From the NCBI RefSeq assembly GCF_001999985.1, contig NZ_CP019645.1, forward strand, positions 2,294,001 to 2,358,000: a stretch of 64,000 nucleotides of DNA. Reading direction: 5' to 3'. Position numbers and translations under genes: made by a program. This stretch comes from Helicobacter bilis (GTDB lineage Bacteria > Campylobacterota > Campylobacteria > Campylobacterales > Helicobacteraceae). Below are positions 1 to 9,059 of this stretch, one piece after another; positions within the stretch are counted from its first letter, which is position 1, and each line of letters begins with the position of its first letter. The notes under the pieces were generated by a model. That model was given only the letters and a program-made list of their open reading frames with translations, was not told the origin of the DNA and did no database searches.

Positions 1-258
1 GTAAAGCCCACTGATGAAGATAGAAAAAGATTTAGAATCTATGAGATTCCAATCATTACAATCGCAAAAGAAGAAGTAGGCAATGTAGTAACACAAAGTG
101 TTGTAGCACTAGCTGCAACCGTTACTTTTACAAATTGTGTCCCAGAAGAGCTAGTAATTGAAACCATGCTTAGCAAAGTGCCTGCAAAAGTCGCAGATGT
201 CAATAAAAAGGCTTATGAACTCGGCAAAAAATATGCGCTTGAATGTTTAAATAAGTAA
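1..258 (+). CDS. oorC: 2-oxoglutarate:acceptor oxidoreductase gamma subunit, C-terminal part
   Basis: The first 86 codons read open from base 1 and end at TAA (256-258), so the start lies outside the window. The visible tail has a GNVVTQSVVALAATVTFTN stretch followed by a VPEELV...MLSKVPAK...N-K-A-Y-ELG segment. This is the usual end of the gamma subunit of ketoacid oxidoreductases of the Oor type. That enzyme oxidatively decarboxylates 2-oxoglutarate to succinyl-CoA and passes electrons to an acceptor in the branched Helicobacter citric acid pathway. The related PorG (pyruvate) subunit cannot be fully excluded from 85 residues. Confidence 0.72.
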   Translation, partial: VKPTDEDRKRFRIYEIPIITIAKEEVGNVVTQSVVALAATVTFTNCVPEELVIETMLSKVPAKVADVNKKAYELGKKYALECLNK

Positions 259-881
259 CGAGCATAAATTAGCTACTATTCATCATGGAATCTTTTTGTT
301 TTTAAGGCTTAGAACAAAAGGCTTAGAAACCGAGATTCTATATCGCATAGGAGCTTGAATTCCTTTGTTACTCCACTTGCGACACAATGCTTTTATATTA
401 AGTTTTTAAAAATTTGAAGGCAGTATTTTACAGCCTTTCCGTAGGCTAGATACTCTAGGAATAAAGCAGATAGGGATCATTATCGCAAAGACAGATTACA
501 AAGCAATTGATCTTTTTTTACATTGATGAGAAATGAATGAAAGGGCAACCCCCCATTTTTTGGCAATCTATGAATAAGACAATCTTATCTCAGATTCTAG
601 AATATATAGGGGATATTACCCTGTTATATTTCATGTTATCTACACATTGAGACCCCATATCAACAGACTAGAAACATAAATTTCTTAAAGCTATGCCCTT
701 AGAGTATCACAAATAAAGCATACAGAATCCACAAGCTTCTAATTGACAAACAGATAGAAAACCATGTAATTTCGTTTTGTAGATGCAATATCGCACTTAT
801 TTGCAAATTTCATGTGAGACACAAAACACAAAAATAAATATGCATACAATAAGATTCGTTATCCAATATGACCCAAATCAG
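259..881. other. Gene-free stretch between oorC and the META lipoprotein gene
   Basis: About 620 bases of AT-rich sequence without a credible ORF, RNA gene or strong hairpin on either strand. It separates a plus-strand gene end from a minus-strand gene end, so it is a convergent intergenic region. Its length is unusual for this compact genome and it may hold a lost gene, but nothing is recognisable. Confidence 0.5.
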
Positions 882-1511
882 CTATTTTATATAAATTCTC
901 ATTCGCCCATTGTTTAGCACATAGCCTTTTCTATTTTTTAGTTTTGTTACTACATAGATTCCATCAAGGTTGCGTATGAGTGTATTTTGAAAGTTTGCTA
1001 CTTCTTTTGGGCTACAGGGCTTTCTTGTGCTTGCTGCCCCAGAAATAACGATTTTTGTGCTATCTTGCCAAAAAAACTTTGCTGTGTAGTCATTGCAACC
1101 AGCCTTTCCATACAACATATCCTGTGAGCGATCAAGATTAAAGGTTGCCACTAATGCTATATTTGCAAGTGTTGTAGCAGGTGTGCTTTCATCATCATTT
1201 TCATCGTCTTGATTTCTTTGTCGCAATTGCTCAAAACTTGCATTTAAATCATCAATCCTACTTGATCGCCTTTGCGTAGTAGAATCATATGTATTCGTAA
1301 AGTGTGCATTTGGATTGCTTTGTATTTGTTCTCTTGCTTGATAGGCAAGCTCTTGCGGACTTAGGACAACCTTATTATCAATTTCAAGCTTTACAATCTG
1401 ATAATTACTCCCTTCAAAAATGCCCTTCATTCCAAACAAAAAGCAACCGCTAATGCTACACGCAATGAACAATAGAATAAAAAAATATATCGTTTTTATA
1501 ATTTTTTGCAT
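882..1511 (-). CDS. META (HslJ-like) domain lipoprotein
   Basis: A 209-residue protein. The N-terminus is hydrophobic and ends in SISGC at residues 19-23, a lipobox that predicts lipidation of the Cys and anchoring in an outer or inner membrane. A low-complexity Q/N/D-rich linker spans about 75-115. The C-terminal half has the META/HslJ signature: YGKAGCNDYT near 135-145, then ISGAASTRKPC and a final folded stretch. In Enterobacteria HslJ is a heat-inducible lipoprotein affecting novobiocin resistance; the role here is unknown. The start is supported by AAGGGA just upstream. It lies 11 bases after the AAA+ ATPase gene on the same strand, so the two are probably co-transcribed. Confidence 0.8.
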   Translation of the reverse strand: MQKIIKTIYFFILLFIACSISGCFLFGMKGIFEGSNYQIVKLEIDNKVVLSPQELAYQAREQIQSNPNAHFTNTYDSTTQRRSSRIDDLNASFEQLRQRNQDDENDDESTPATTLANIALVATFNLDRSQDMLYGKAGCNDYTAKFFWQDSTKIVISGAASTRKPCSPKEVANFQNTLIRNLDGIYVVTKLKNRKGYVLNNGRMRIYIK

Positions 1512-1522
1512 AGAATCCCTTA

Positions 1523-3232
1523 TTATTGTTTAAAGCCCATTTTTTTAGAATCACCAAAAGCACCATTTTGCTCTTTTTCTACCTCTGCTATAAAATCATC
1601 TAAACTAAATGACAAATCTTTTCTTGTTGCGACTTTATAGCAAGTATTTGATGTGATAATTTTTATCTGCCCACCACTAAGATTAAATTTGCTTAATTCC
1701 TTTGCAATTCTCTCTTTTTTATCTTTAAAATCCGCATGTTTTGGGAAATGTAATAACCAAATTTTCTCACGCATTGCAATATCTGGCATATTAAAGCAAA
1801 TCTTATAATGAAATCTTCTTGAAAATGCAGAATCAAGACTATCAACAAGATTTGTAGTAGCAATCAAGATTCCACAAAATTTCTCAATCTGCTCTAAGAA
1901 TATATTTTGCATTTGATGATACATGCGACTCGTGCTACCTGCTATATCATTGCGTGATCCTAGCAACTGATCTGCTTCATCAAGCAATAAAATAGGCTTT
2001 TCTTTTGTTGCCATAGTTATAGCATGATATTCATCAAAGATTCTACGCACATTTTTTTCACTCTCGCCAACATACATTGATAGCACTTTGGAGCAATCAA
2101 GATAGAGAATCTTCTGTCCTAAGTCCTTGGCAAGTCCATACGCACTAGAAGTTTTCCCCGTGCCACTAGCCCCATATAATAGGATTTTAGAATCTATATC
2201 AGCATGTTCTTTAATCTCCCATTTATGCAAGAGTTTATGCACTTTAGGATTTAAATGTTGCAATAAAATATCAAAATACTCTCTTACACTATCCTGCAAG
2301 ATTACAGAATCTAAGCCCTTTTTTGGCGTAATAATGTCAAATATCTCACTCTTTGCGACCTCATCTTCAAGGTTTGCATTTTGACTAGATTTATCACACA
2401 TAAGATTATTAAAAATATGCTGCGGTATGCAAAACTCTTGCTCCATAAATGAAAAATCCCCAAAAGATTCAAAACAAGTGATAATGCCACTTTTAAGCAG
2501 CTTTGCATTACTTGCAAGTAAGTTTTGCAAAATGATCTTTTCTTCTTCATTTTTGCCAAGTGAGACAATCTCTTTTAATGATAGCCCAAATTCACCATTA
2601 TATTGGGCTTGTGTGAGAGAGATAAAAATCAGCTTTTCATGGTAATTTAAATGATGTTTTTTAAAGTATTGCTGTATTTTTATTTTCTTTGTATTTTTTG
2701 TCGCATTTGTATTAATGATATTTGCTAATGTATTGTTGATATAGTTATCACAAGATTGCGATAAGTTCGTATTAAGCACAGATTGAATCCTGTTGTATTG
2801 ACGCATAAGATGTAGTCTCTTCCACTCATCTTGCAGATATTCAAGTGAGTTATTATAAATAGTATCTTTAATATCGCTATTAAACAAACGCCCATGCTCT
2901 AAAAGCTTTAAAAGATTAGGACTGACACTAATGACTGCATTACGCAACTCTAGCACACTCTCACACCTTTCTTGTGAGAATCTATCCTGTGTGGCTAACC
3001 AACCAAGCTTTATTAAATGTGAAATTTCCTTTAAATATGGCAATATCTCAAAGCCTTTTGCATAATATTTCTGCTCCAAAAATGTTTGAATGTCAATCTC
3101 ATTTTCCCCACGCATATACAAAGCCACTATTTCACGCAGGATTGAAGCCTCATGTTTAGAGCAATTAAGCAGCGGAAAAACTAAGCTTTTTTCTATGGAA
3201 TCTACAGAACAAAAATCAATTAAAAATTGCAC
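1523..3232 (-). CDS. AAA+ family ATPase, function unknown
   Basis: The C-terminal half is a classical AAA+ module. It has Walker A GASGTGKT near residue 354, Walker B ILLLDEAD near 414, a sensor-1 ATTN near 458 and an SRRF arginine-finger motif near 472. The first 300 residues are helical and match no family I recognise; they may be a substrate or partner domain. A TTG six bases earlier (3238) directly abuts the AAAAGG ribosome site. The GTG at 3230-3232 has correct spacing, so I chose it. It is followed by the META lipoprotein gene. The ATPase resembles FtsH/spastin-type single-module remodellers, but no protease domain is present. Confidence 0.8.
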   Translation of the reverse strand: MQFLIDFCSVDSIEKSLVFPLLNCSKHEASILREIVALYMRGENEIDIQTFLEQKYYAKGFEILPYLKEISHLIKLGWLATQDRFSQERCESVLELRNAVISVSPNLLKLLEHGRLFNSDIKDTIYNNSLEYLQDEWKRLHLMRQYNRIQSVLNTNLSQSCDNYINNTLANIINTNATKNTKKIKIQQYFKKHHLNYHEKLIFISLTQAQYNGEFGLSLKEIVSLGKNEEEKIILQNLLASNAKLLKSGIITCFESFGDFSFMEQEFCIPQHIFNNLMCDKSSQNANLEDEVAKSEIFDIITPKKGLDSVILQDSVREYFDILLQHLNPKVHKLLHKWEIKEHADIDSKILLYGASGTGKTSSAYGLAKDLGQKILYLDCSKVLSMYVGESEKNVRRIFDEYHAITMATKEKPILLLDEADQLLGSRNDIAGSTSRMYHQMQNIFLEQIEKFCGILIATTNLVDSLDSAFSRRFHYKICFNMPDIAMREKIWLLHFPKHADFKDKKERIAKELSKFNLSGGQIKIITSNTCYKVATRKDLSFSLDDFIAEVEKEQNGAFGDSKKMGFKQ

Positions 3233-3564
3233 AAACAACCTTTTCTATCTCATCGCTATTTTTTCGCTTAGATTCTATCATGTTTATATCTAAAATAACT
3301 AATACGAGATTATTTTGTAAGTCATAATGCTAAATATGCATACCTTAAGAGTATCACAATTAAAAATTGTTTAAAAATATTATTACTCAAAACTTTTGCC
3401 AACTCACAATATTAATGTTTCTAAAATATACATTACCAAATAGTCATATTTACATTTTGATATTTTTTCTACATTTTCTCGTTATTTTATTGCCTTTTCA
3501 GCATTTTTTTTGTAAGGTCCAAAAAGCTATGAAATATAAGCTAATCTCACTTTAAAGGATTTAT
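3233..3564. other. Divergent promoter region between the ATPase and porin genes
   Basis: About 330 very T-rich bases between two divergent genes. The porin has a clear AAAGGA site at 3553-3558, seven bases before its ATG. A TATAAG hexamer at 3534-3539 could be its -10 box, but the resulting leader would be short and no clear -35 is visible. Nothing else is recognised. Confidence 0.4.
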
Positions 3565-5025
3565 ATGAAAAATCAAGGAAGCAAATTCTTCAGCCGCCGC
3601 TCAAGTAGCATTGTGGTAGCAGGTAGTCTGTTAGCAGCAAGTAGCCTTACTAGCCTAGAGGCAGCAAAGCTATCTGATGTGATTAATAACGCAAGTATTG
3701 ATGGTTTTGCATTTGGTCGTGTGCATGCTGTTGATGGAAGAGATGGGGAGGGTGTAAGGTATCAATTTCGCTTTAAGCCTACGATTACTTCGGGCGCTAT
3801 TTATGGTGTGAGTGCATCGGCTGGTCTCTTTTTCTCAAAAGGTTCTAGCACTCCCGATAGCAACACGGCGGATAATGATATAGGTGGCTCTAGAGGGCAA
3901 ACCATAGATTCTCTTGTGGATAGATTTAATATTGGAGATTTCTATGTTACCCTTGATGGTAAAGAAACGCTAAATACAAAAACGATTGTAAGACTGGGGC
4001 AAAGAAGTCCGGGGACACCTTTTAATGATAATAATTTAGATAGAGCACTTGGCGTTTTTGCGGAAAATAACGATTTGAGTGCTATGAATTTTGGTTTTCA
4101 ATGGTGGGATAGCTGGATGGGTGATGACATTTATATATCTTTACCGGGCATTGATGCTAAGGGGGCTGGTATCGGCAATAATATGTTTATGGCATATATA
4201 AAAAGCGGTGCTGATTTTACAAAAGAGACAGGATTATCCTATAATCTTTGGTATGGCGGGATTCATCGATGGGTAAATGCTATGGTGTTTGGCGATATTG
4301 CTTATACTGCAAATTTTGGAAATCAAAGCTTAACACTTACAGGGCAGGTGTCATATACTTCAATGGCTGATAGACCATATATTTATGGTGGCTCAAAAAG
4401 TCTTATAGGACTATTTGGTGGAAATAGTGTATCTAATAATCAGGACTGGTATGCCAAAAATCGTGGTATGTATAATATCCGCGTTGATTACAGATACAAT
4501 TTTACACAAGCAAGTGATGAAGAAGATGGAGCAGAAAAAGTTACAGGCTTCTTTGGTGCATCAGCAGGTCTTGCTGGTAGCTTTGGCGATGGCTTTGGCA
4601 CACTTATTGATAATACAGGCGGATTAAAGCTTGGTGGACATTTGTGGAATAGCTACTCTAGGGCTGAGGCAAATGGCTTTGGAATCTTAGGCGTAGGTGG
4701 CTTTAAAAACTCTTCTATCATTGTGCCTTACCTAAAAGCTGAAATCGGTTATAAAAAGTTTGGTGCAGCCCTTGATGTAGCTTATGTTGATGCCTCGCAT
4801 TTCTTTTATTTAAAGAAAGGTTCTACAACTGGCACAAATCTCAACAATGTTTCAGGTAACTTATATGAGGCTAGCAATCATATCAAAGCCGCACACTTCC
4901 TTGATGTTGCATTGAGTGCTACCTATAAATTTACAGATAGTATCAATATGCTTGCAGCTTATGGTTATGCGTTTGGAGACCCACAATTTGGACGATTTAG
5001 ATTCCAAGTGAATTATGTATTTTAA
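3565..5025 (+). CDS. Major outer membrane porin, Campylobacter MOMP family
   Basis: A 486-residue outer membrane beta-barrel. Residues 1-34 form a long Sec signal peptide (basic start, IVVAGSLLAASS core, cleavage near LEA-A). The protein then alternates short amphipathic strands with Gly/Asn-rich loops and ends in Phe (QVNYVF), the assembly signal for the BAM complex. The early GFAFGRVHAVDG strand, the RLGQRSPGTPFNDN region and the overall length fit the MOMP porins of Campylobacter and enterohepatic Helicobacter. These form trimeric, cation-preferring channels for small solutes. An OprD-like porin is the main alternative. A stem-loop follows 50 bases after the stop. Confidence 0.75.
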   Translation: MKNQGSKFFSRRSSSIVVAGSLLAASSLTSLEAAKLSDVINNASIDGFAFGRVHAVDGRDGEGVRYQFRFKPTITSGAIYGVSASAGLFFSKGSSTPDSNTADNDIGGSRGQTIDSLVDRFNIGDFYVTLDGKETLNTKTIVRLGQRSPGTPFNDNNLDRALGVFAENNDLSAMNFGFQWWDSWMGDDIYISLPGIDAKGAGIGNNMFMAYIKSGADFTKETGLSYNLWYGGIHRWVNAMVFGDIAYTANFGNQSLTLTGQVSYTSMADRPYIYGGSKSLIGLFGGNSVSNNQDWYAKNRGMYNIRVDYRYNFTQASDEEDGAEKVTGFFGASAGLAGSFGDGFGTLIDNTGGLKLGGHLWNSYSRAEANGFGILGVGGFKNSSIIVPYLKAEIGYKKFGAALDVAYVDASHFFYLKKGSTTGTNLNNVSGNLYEASNHIKAAHFLDVALSATYKFTDSINMLAAYGYAFGDPQFGRFRFQVNYVF

Positions 5026-5075
5026 TACATAGCTAAAAATTATAAAGTATAAGCGATTTATTGCGATTTTGTTTG

Positions 5076-5105
5076 TTTTATACGCAAGGTTACTTGTGTA
5101 TAAAA
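5076..5105 (+). terminator. Stem-loop downstream of the porin gene
   Basis: A 13-base-pair inverted repeat (5076-5088 with 5093-5105) closes a GTTA loop with one G-T wobble. It sits 50 bases after the porin stop. There is no strong T run behind it, so it may act as an mRNA 3'-end stabiliser as much as a terminator. Confidence 0.5.
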
Positions 5106-5301
5106 TCTTGCAAAAGTTGCTTTATAACATTAGATGAAATTTTGCTTTAGCTAAAGCCTTACTTTGCTTTGTTTTATTTACTTCTGTAACTCTTATTTGC
5201 TTAGAATAAACGCAATTATTTTGTCAATCTAAATAGAATCTAAATGTGAATACGATACTCTATTATTACAGAATATCTAACATAGAAGCTAAAAAAAGAT
5301 T

Positions 5302-5868
5302 TTATTGCATAGTTTTTCTTGCAGGATTTGGTTTATATATAATATGAGTTTTTGATACTATCTCATGCAGTGTCTTTTTGTCCTTACGCATAAAAGCAAA
5401 TATCCATAAAAAGAAACAAAGCTCAATGAGCCATACAACAATAAATACAAATGCCTGCCATGCCTTTGGCGGCTTTTCTGTCCCATTTTCTCCATCAAAA
5501 TCTTTATCACTCACACTAGAATCAGAACACAGCATAATCTCTGCATAGCGAAAACCGGGGGTTTGCCCCTTTATCGCAAAGAACAAAAAGAGTAAAAAGC
5601 AATATAATCCTTCACATAAAAAAATTGCGATTTGATTCTGTAAAAAATCCTCTTTGCCTTGCAAAAATATATATGTGGTAATGTAGAGTATAGGCATATT
5701 GAGTAAAAACATATCAGTGATAAAGGCTTTGAGACGAGCGGATAAAAAGTTGTATTTTGAAGTTTTGTTGTGAATATTGTGTAATTTTGTAGCATTTATC
5801 TTATTTTTTTCACGCGATTGACTTCCATCAAGGAATTTATTTGTATGCTTTTTTCTTGCTTTCTTCAT
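5302..5868 (-). CDS. RDD family membrane protein
   Basis: A 188-residue protein with a lysine-rich cytoplasmic start and at least three hydrophobic segments. It carries the three RDD-family marks: Arg in ARLKAFITD, Asp in the same first helix, and a Gln/Arg-Asp-like element in KGQTPGFRYAE before the last helices. It ends with a KKTLHEIVSKT motif typical of the family C-terminus. RDD proteins are small integral membrane proteins, some implicated in ion exchange or transport; no substrate can be inferred. It starts 15 bases after the hemD stop on the same strand, so the two are likely one transcript. Confidence 0.78.
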   Translation of the reverse strand: MKKARKKHTNKFLDGSQSREKNKINATKLHNIHNKTSKYNFLSARLKAFITDMFLLNMPILYITTYIFLQGKEDFLQNQIAIFLCEGLYCFLLFLFFAIKGQTPGFRYAEIMLCSDSSVSDKDFDGENGTEKPPKAWQAFVFIVVWLIELCFFLWIFAFMRKDKKTLHEIVSKTHIIYKPNPARKTMQ

Positions 5869-5883
5869 TATATAAATCTTTAG

Positions 5884-6594
5884 TTAAGAATCTTTTAAGT
5901 CCGCATTATCTTGCATAGGCGTGTCATTACGCATAGCCTGTGCGACTTTCAATGCCTTGATAAAATCACCCTTTGCATTCAGCTTTCTTATATCATCTGC
6001 AAAGCTTGCATAAGTCGTATCGCCAAGTGAGATTGCAAACCATGTTGGATTCCATACATAATGCCCCAAAAATGTCTTATAATGTTTAGGAGAGCCAAAG
6101 ATAAATATACTCTCATCATCAAACATACATTTTTTCATATTAGTATTTTCATAACTTTCATAAACATTTATTGTAGTTATTTTACATTGATTTTCTAATA
6201 GACTAGCCATATCGCTTGCTTTATCTTTGCCGCATAAATAAAGGATATGTTTATCTTTCACATAGCTTGAAGCCAAGTTTGCAAGGGTTATACTATCACA
6301 GGCTTTTTCCGGGCAAAATAGCACATTACCTCCAGCTTTAATCCATGCTTCTTTCGTGCGTTTGCCAATCACAATGGCACTTTTTTCTAAAAACAAAGCC
6401 GCATATTCATGTTGAGTTATCGCCTTGATCGCATTTTTTGAAGTCAGCAAAATATAGTCAATAGATTCTAAATCTTTCTTGGTTATGCTAAAAGGCAAGA
6501 TTCTAACATTTAGAAGGTTTAATATAGACACATTGTTTAATAGCCTTTTATCTATGTCTGGTATCTCTGTATCAGTTTTAAGAATATAAATCAT
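5884..6594 (-). CDS. hemD: Uroporphyrinogen-III synthase
   Basis: A 236-residue HemD. It cyclises hydroxymethylbilane with inversion of ring D to give uroporphyrinogen III in the cytoplasmic heme pathway. Visible family marks are IDYILLTSKNAIKAI (the conserved TSxNA segment), the IVIGKRTKEAW turn, an ILYLCGKDKASDM segment, and the INVYESYEN motif that begins the second lobe. HemD sequences diverge strongly, so these patterns and the length are the main support. AGGATAGAG precedes the ATG. The left edge of the 23.6-kb duplication lies 73 bases upstream, so hemD itself is single-copy. Confidence 0.82.
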   Translation of the reverse strand: MIYILKTDTEIPDIDKRLLNNVSILNLLNVRILPFSITKKDLESIDYILLTSKNAIKAITQHEYAALFLEKSAIVIGKRTKEAWIKAGGNVLFCPEKACDSITLANLASSYVKDKHILYLCGKDKASDMASLLENQCKITTINVYESYENTNMKKCMFDDESIFIFGSPKHYKTFLGHYVWNPTWFAISLGDTTYASFADDIRKLNAKGDFIKALKVAQAMRNDTPMQDNADLKDS

Positions 6595-6621
6595 CTCTAT
6601 CCTAAGTTATGCAATTTTCTT

Positions 6622-6638
6622 AAATATCGGAGATATTT
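6622..6638. promoter_or_regulatory. Perfect palindrome upstream of hemD
   Basis: AAATATC and GATATTT arms separated by GGA, 28 bases before the hemD start and close to a plausible -10 region. It could be an operator or a leader hairpin. No known Helicobacter regulator consensus is matched with certainty. Confidence 0.35.
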
Positions 6639-6698
6639 TGTAAAGTTGCAATAAATTCTTATCACATATTGATAAAAATGGAGAGAATTTACACATTC

Positions 6699-7325
6699 TT
6701 AAAAGCCATTTGTTAGCAAACCATTCTCTACAAGATAAGGCTGCATAGCATGTTTAAAGTTTAGAATCCTTTGTGTGAAGTCCGTAGTATCAAATGTATC
6801 TAAATGTATGATATTAATGCCTGTATATTCATAAATAAACTTATCAACATTCAAGTCAATAACACCATTCATAACAAGGCAGAGAATCTCTATATCACGC
6901 TGTTTCAAGGTATTAATGCTCAATATAATATGATTTATTGCCCCAAGATAATATTTACCAACTAAAATCGTTGGTCGCTTGTAGCTTTGCATATAATCTA
7001 ACATACAGCTATACTCATCAAGCGGGGAAAATAAGCCACCTGCAAGCTCAATTACCACATTATCCCTTGTTGGTAATGCAATATCTAAGCCCTTATATTG
7101 CACATTCTCATGTAATTTAGCAATATGTGGTGAAGCCGGTGTTTTAAGACAAATACCCTCACCCAAAACTTCTGTATTAGGGCTAAAACGCTGCACGACT
7201 TCACAATCTCTTGGTGTGCCCGCTTGTATAAGCTTAAAATATGCGTAGTTAAAACTCGCACAAAAAGCAGCACTCACATGTGTTTTACCAACATCAGTAT
7301 GTATTCCGCTTATATAAATTTGCAT
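6699..7325 (-). CDS. bioD: Dethiobiotin synthase (copy 1)
   Basis: A 208-residue BioD. It closes the ureido ring of dethiobiotin from 7,8-diaminononanoate, CO2 and ATP in biotin synthesis. The P-loop GIHTDVGKT occupies residues 7-15, [12 protein letters not shown] carries the substrate-binding Lys, and [11 protein letters not shown] near 95-105 corresponds to the conserved E-(G/A)-GG motif. The start has AAAGGGATAGT upstream. No other bio genes are nearby. Its 3' end lies 31 bases inside the duplication unit. Confidence 0.93.
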   Translation of the reverse strand: MQIYISGIHTDVGKTHVSAAFCASFNYAYFKLIQAGTPRDCEVVQRFSPNTEVLGEGICLKTPASPHIAKLHENVQYKGLDIALPTRDNVVIELAGGLFSPLDEYSCMLDYMQSYKRPTILVGKYYLGAINHIILSINTLKQRDIEILCLVMNGVIDLNVDKFIYEYTGINIIHLDTFDTTDFTQRILNFKHAMQPYLVENGLLTNGF

Positions 7326-7360
7326 ACTATCCCTTTAACTTTGAAGTATTCTCACATGGG

Positions 7361-7366
7361 AGTGTA
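7361..7366 (-). promoter_or_regulatory. Likely -10 box of bioD
   Basis: Reads TGCTACACT on the minus strand, an extended -10 with TACACT, about 36 bases upstream of the bioD ATG. No convincing -35 is visible, as is usual for Helicobacter housekeeping promoters. The second copy is at 30929-30934. Confidence 0.5.
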
Positions 7367-7531
7367 GCAAATATTCTCTAAATCATATAAACAGATTGCC
7401 ATGTCTAAGCATAAAATGTAAAAAACCTTTATATATTAAGAATAGATCGCGATTTTTAAGCATACACTACTTACATATAAAAAGTCCTTATTTCAATTGA
7501 AATTGCGATTACAACACATCATATTGCTGTC

Positions 7532-8416
7532 CTACACACCCCACATAAATTTTGGCATAAAAATGCTTTGTGCTTTTGTCGCTATGCTATCTGTAAGTTT
7601 ATCAAGCAATACTTCCATTTTATCTTTTTTTAGCCATACAATCTCTTCTACTCCACTTAGATTCTGTAATATTTTTTCTACTTCACTCATACTATTTACA
7701 CCATCTATTAAACCAAGTTTTAGGGCATTACTTGCACTAAAGATCTTGCCTTCAGCAAAATCTAGATGATTTTTAGCCTTCAGTCTTTCACCCCTTGCGG
7801 CGATCACATCACTATAAAACATTTTGTATTGCTCTTGTGTGAGATTGTTTATAAACTCTTTTTCTGTGTTTTTCCATTTACGCGTGATTGAGCCTATCTC
7901 TTTATATTCACCAGCACTAACCCCTTGCATTTTTATGCCTATTTTATCCATTGCTTCTTCAAAGTTTGGCGCACTAAAGATGACACCGATAGACCCCACT
8001 AATGCACCACGATTTGCATAAATGCTATGTGCATACATTCCTGCATAATAGCTACCACTTGCCATAAGCGATTGCGTATAAGCAACAACGGGTATTTTTT
8101 CATTCAGCTCTTTTATCATATCTGCTATTTCAATACTCGCTCCCACAGCCCCACCCGGTGAATCTATAAGCAGTAAAACCCCTTTAATATCATCATTTTT
8201 CTTAATAGCTTCTATTTGTGCGGCAAAGCTTTCACTCTCATAAATAGGGAAGTTTAGATAAAGTTTTGCTAGATTTGGTTTAGATTCTATCTCTTCATCA
8301 CTTGCAAGAGTGGCTAAAAAAAGCACAATAAGAAGTAATACCACAACCTTAAAATAAGTATTAATAAAATCAAAAATACCCTTAATGCCCTTCCATAACA
8401 CATGAAATATTTGCAT
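7532..8416 (-). CDS. sppA: Signal peptide peptidase SppA, short form (copy 1)
   Basis: A 294-residue membrane-anchored S49 protease that degrades residual signal peptides. One transmembrane helix lies at about residues 22-38. The conserved LLIDSPGG is followed by MASGSYYAG, with the nucleophile Ser near 120, and by GEYKEIGS, whose Lys near 172 is the general base. A frame extension begins at a TTG at 8464. I reject it because the ATG at 8416 has an ideal AAAGGA site and the TTG lies upstream of the -10 box. This is the half-length SppA common in Campylobacterota. The gene is divergent from the YagU-family gene. Confidence 0.9.
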   Translation of the reverse strand: MQIFHVLWKGIKGIFDFINTYFKVVVLLLIVLFLATLASDEEIESKPNLAKLYLNFPIYESESFAAQIEAIKKNDDIKGVLLLIDSPGGAVGASIEIADMIKELNEKIPVVAYTQSLMASGSYYAGMYAHSIYANRGALVGSIGVIFSAPNFEEAMDKIGIKMQGVSAGEYKEIGSITRKWKNTEKEFINNLTQEQYKMFYSDVIAARGERLKAKNHLDFAEGKIFSASNALKLGLIDGVNSMSEVEKILQNLSGVEEIVWLKKDKMEVLLDKLTDSIATKAQSIFMPKFMWGV

Positions 8417-8446
8417 AATAATCCTTTGCGTAAATATAGGGCTAGT

Positions 8447-8452
8447 ATTATA
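8447..8452 (-). promoter_or_regulatory. -10 box of sppA
   Basis: A perfect TATAAT on the minus strand, 31 bases upstream of the chosen ATG. It fixes the start at 8416 by excluding the upstream TTG from the transcript. The copy 2 site is 32015-32020. Confidence 0.6.
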
Positions 8453-8500
8453 CTCTATTTTCAATAATGGCTTTGTTGGGTGCTACTTGAAGTATTTGTG

Positions 8501-8506
8501 TATAAT
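8501..8506 (+). promoter_or_regulatory. -10 box of the YagU-family gene
   Basis: TATAAT preceded by TGTG, an extended -10, about 28 bases before the ATG at 8535. It lies back to back with the sppA promoter. The copy 2 site is 32069-32074. Confidence 0.6.
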
Positions 8507-8534
8507 TGCAAAAAGTAGATATGCAAGGAATAGT

Positions 8535-9056
8535 ATGCAGGTTTATACAAATCTTAGTAAGATATATCGCGTATGGATAAGCCTTTTTATCGGCGTGATT
8601 GTAGGGAGTATTGGGAGTGTTGTGAGGATTGGCTGGGAGGTGCTATTCCCCCTATCTTTACAAATGCCCTTAGATTCTAACGCAGAGTATATATTGCAGT
8701 TATTATGTATTGATTTGAATCTACTTAGTTTGAAATATGTGTTTAGTGATGGCTACGAGTGGAGTGTAGTCTATCTTGTATGGCAGTTTTTATTTTCGAT
8801 TTTTTTTAGTTTGTTTTATATTTTATTTGCGGAATTTTGGCAAAAGCTAAAATTTGCACATGGAATCTTTTATGGCATTATGTTGTGGCTATGTGTGTAT
8901 GTTTTATTTCTGCCTTTGTGCGGATTTGTAAGAGTAGATTCTATGTTTAGCTATTATGTATGCAGCTTTATAGAATCTTTACTTTGGATATGGATTATCG
9001 AGCTTACAAGAAGGGATTTGCGTAATAGAATCACACACGAAAGAGATCCATTCTAG
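8535..9056 (+). CDS. YagU-family (DUF1440) inner membrane protein (copy 1)
   Basis: A 173-residue protein with about four hydrophobic helices. A GVIVGSIGSVVRIGWEVLFP segment matches the GxxxGxxxxxxKxGWExxxPPR start of YagU proteins, and HGIFYGIMLWLCVYVLFLPL matches the central helix. E. coli YagU has been linked to acid resistance; the function here is not known. A TTG at 8487 in frame lies upstream of the -10 box, so I chose the ATG at 8535, which has AAGGAA eight bases before it. It converges with the LapB-like gene, and the G tract begins nine bases after its stop. Confidence 0.75.
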   Translation: MQVYTNLSKIYRVWISLFIGVIVGSIGSVVRIGWEVLFPLSLQMPLDSNAEYILQLLCIDLNLLSLKYVFSDGYEWSVVYLVWQFLFSIFFSLFYILFAEFWQKLKFAHGIFYGIMLWLCVYVLFLPLCGFVRVDSMFSYYVCSFIESLLWIWIIELTRRDLRNRITHERDPF

Positions 9057-9059
9057 TGG

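Noticed and set aside
693..713. Resemblance of this stretch to the end of pyrG (both read as ...YHK and stop)
   Set aside because: Only about 20 bases match and no further similarity extends on either side, so it is most likely chance in AT-rich DNA.
8417..8464. N-terminal extension of sppA from a TTG
   Set aside because: It lies over the TATAAT promoter box, and the ATG at 8416 has a proper ribosome site.
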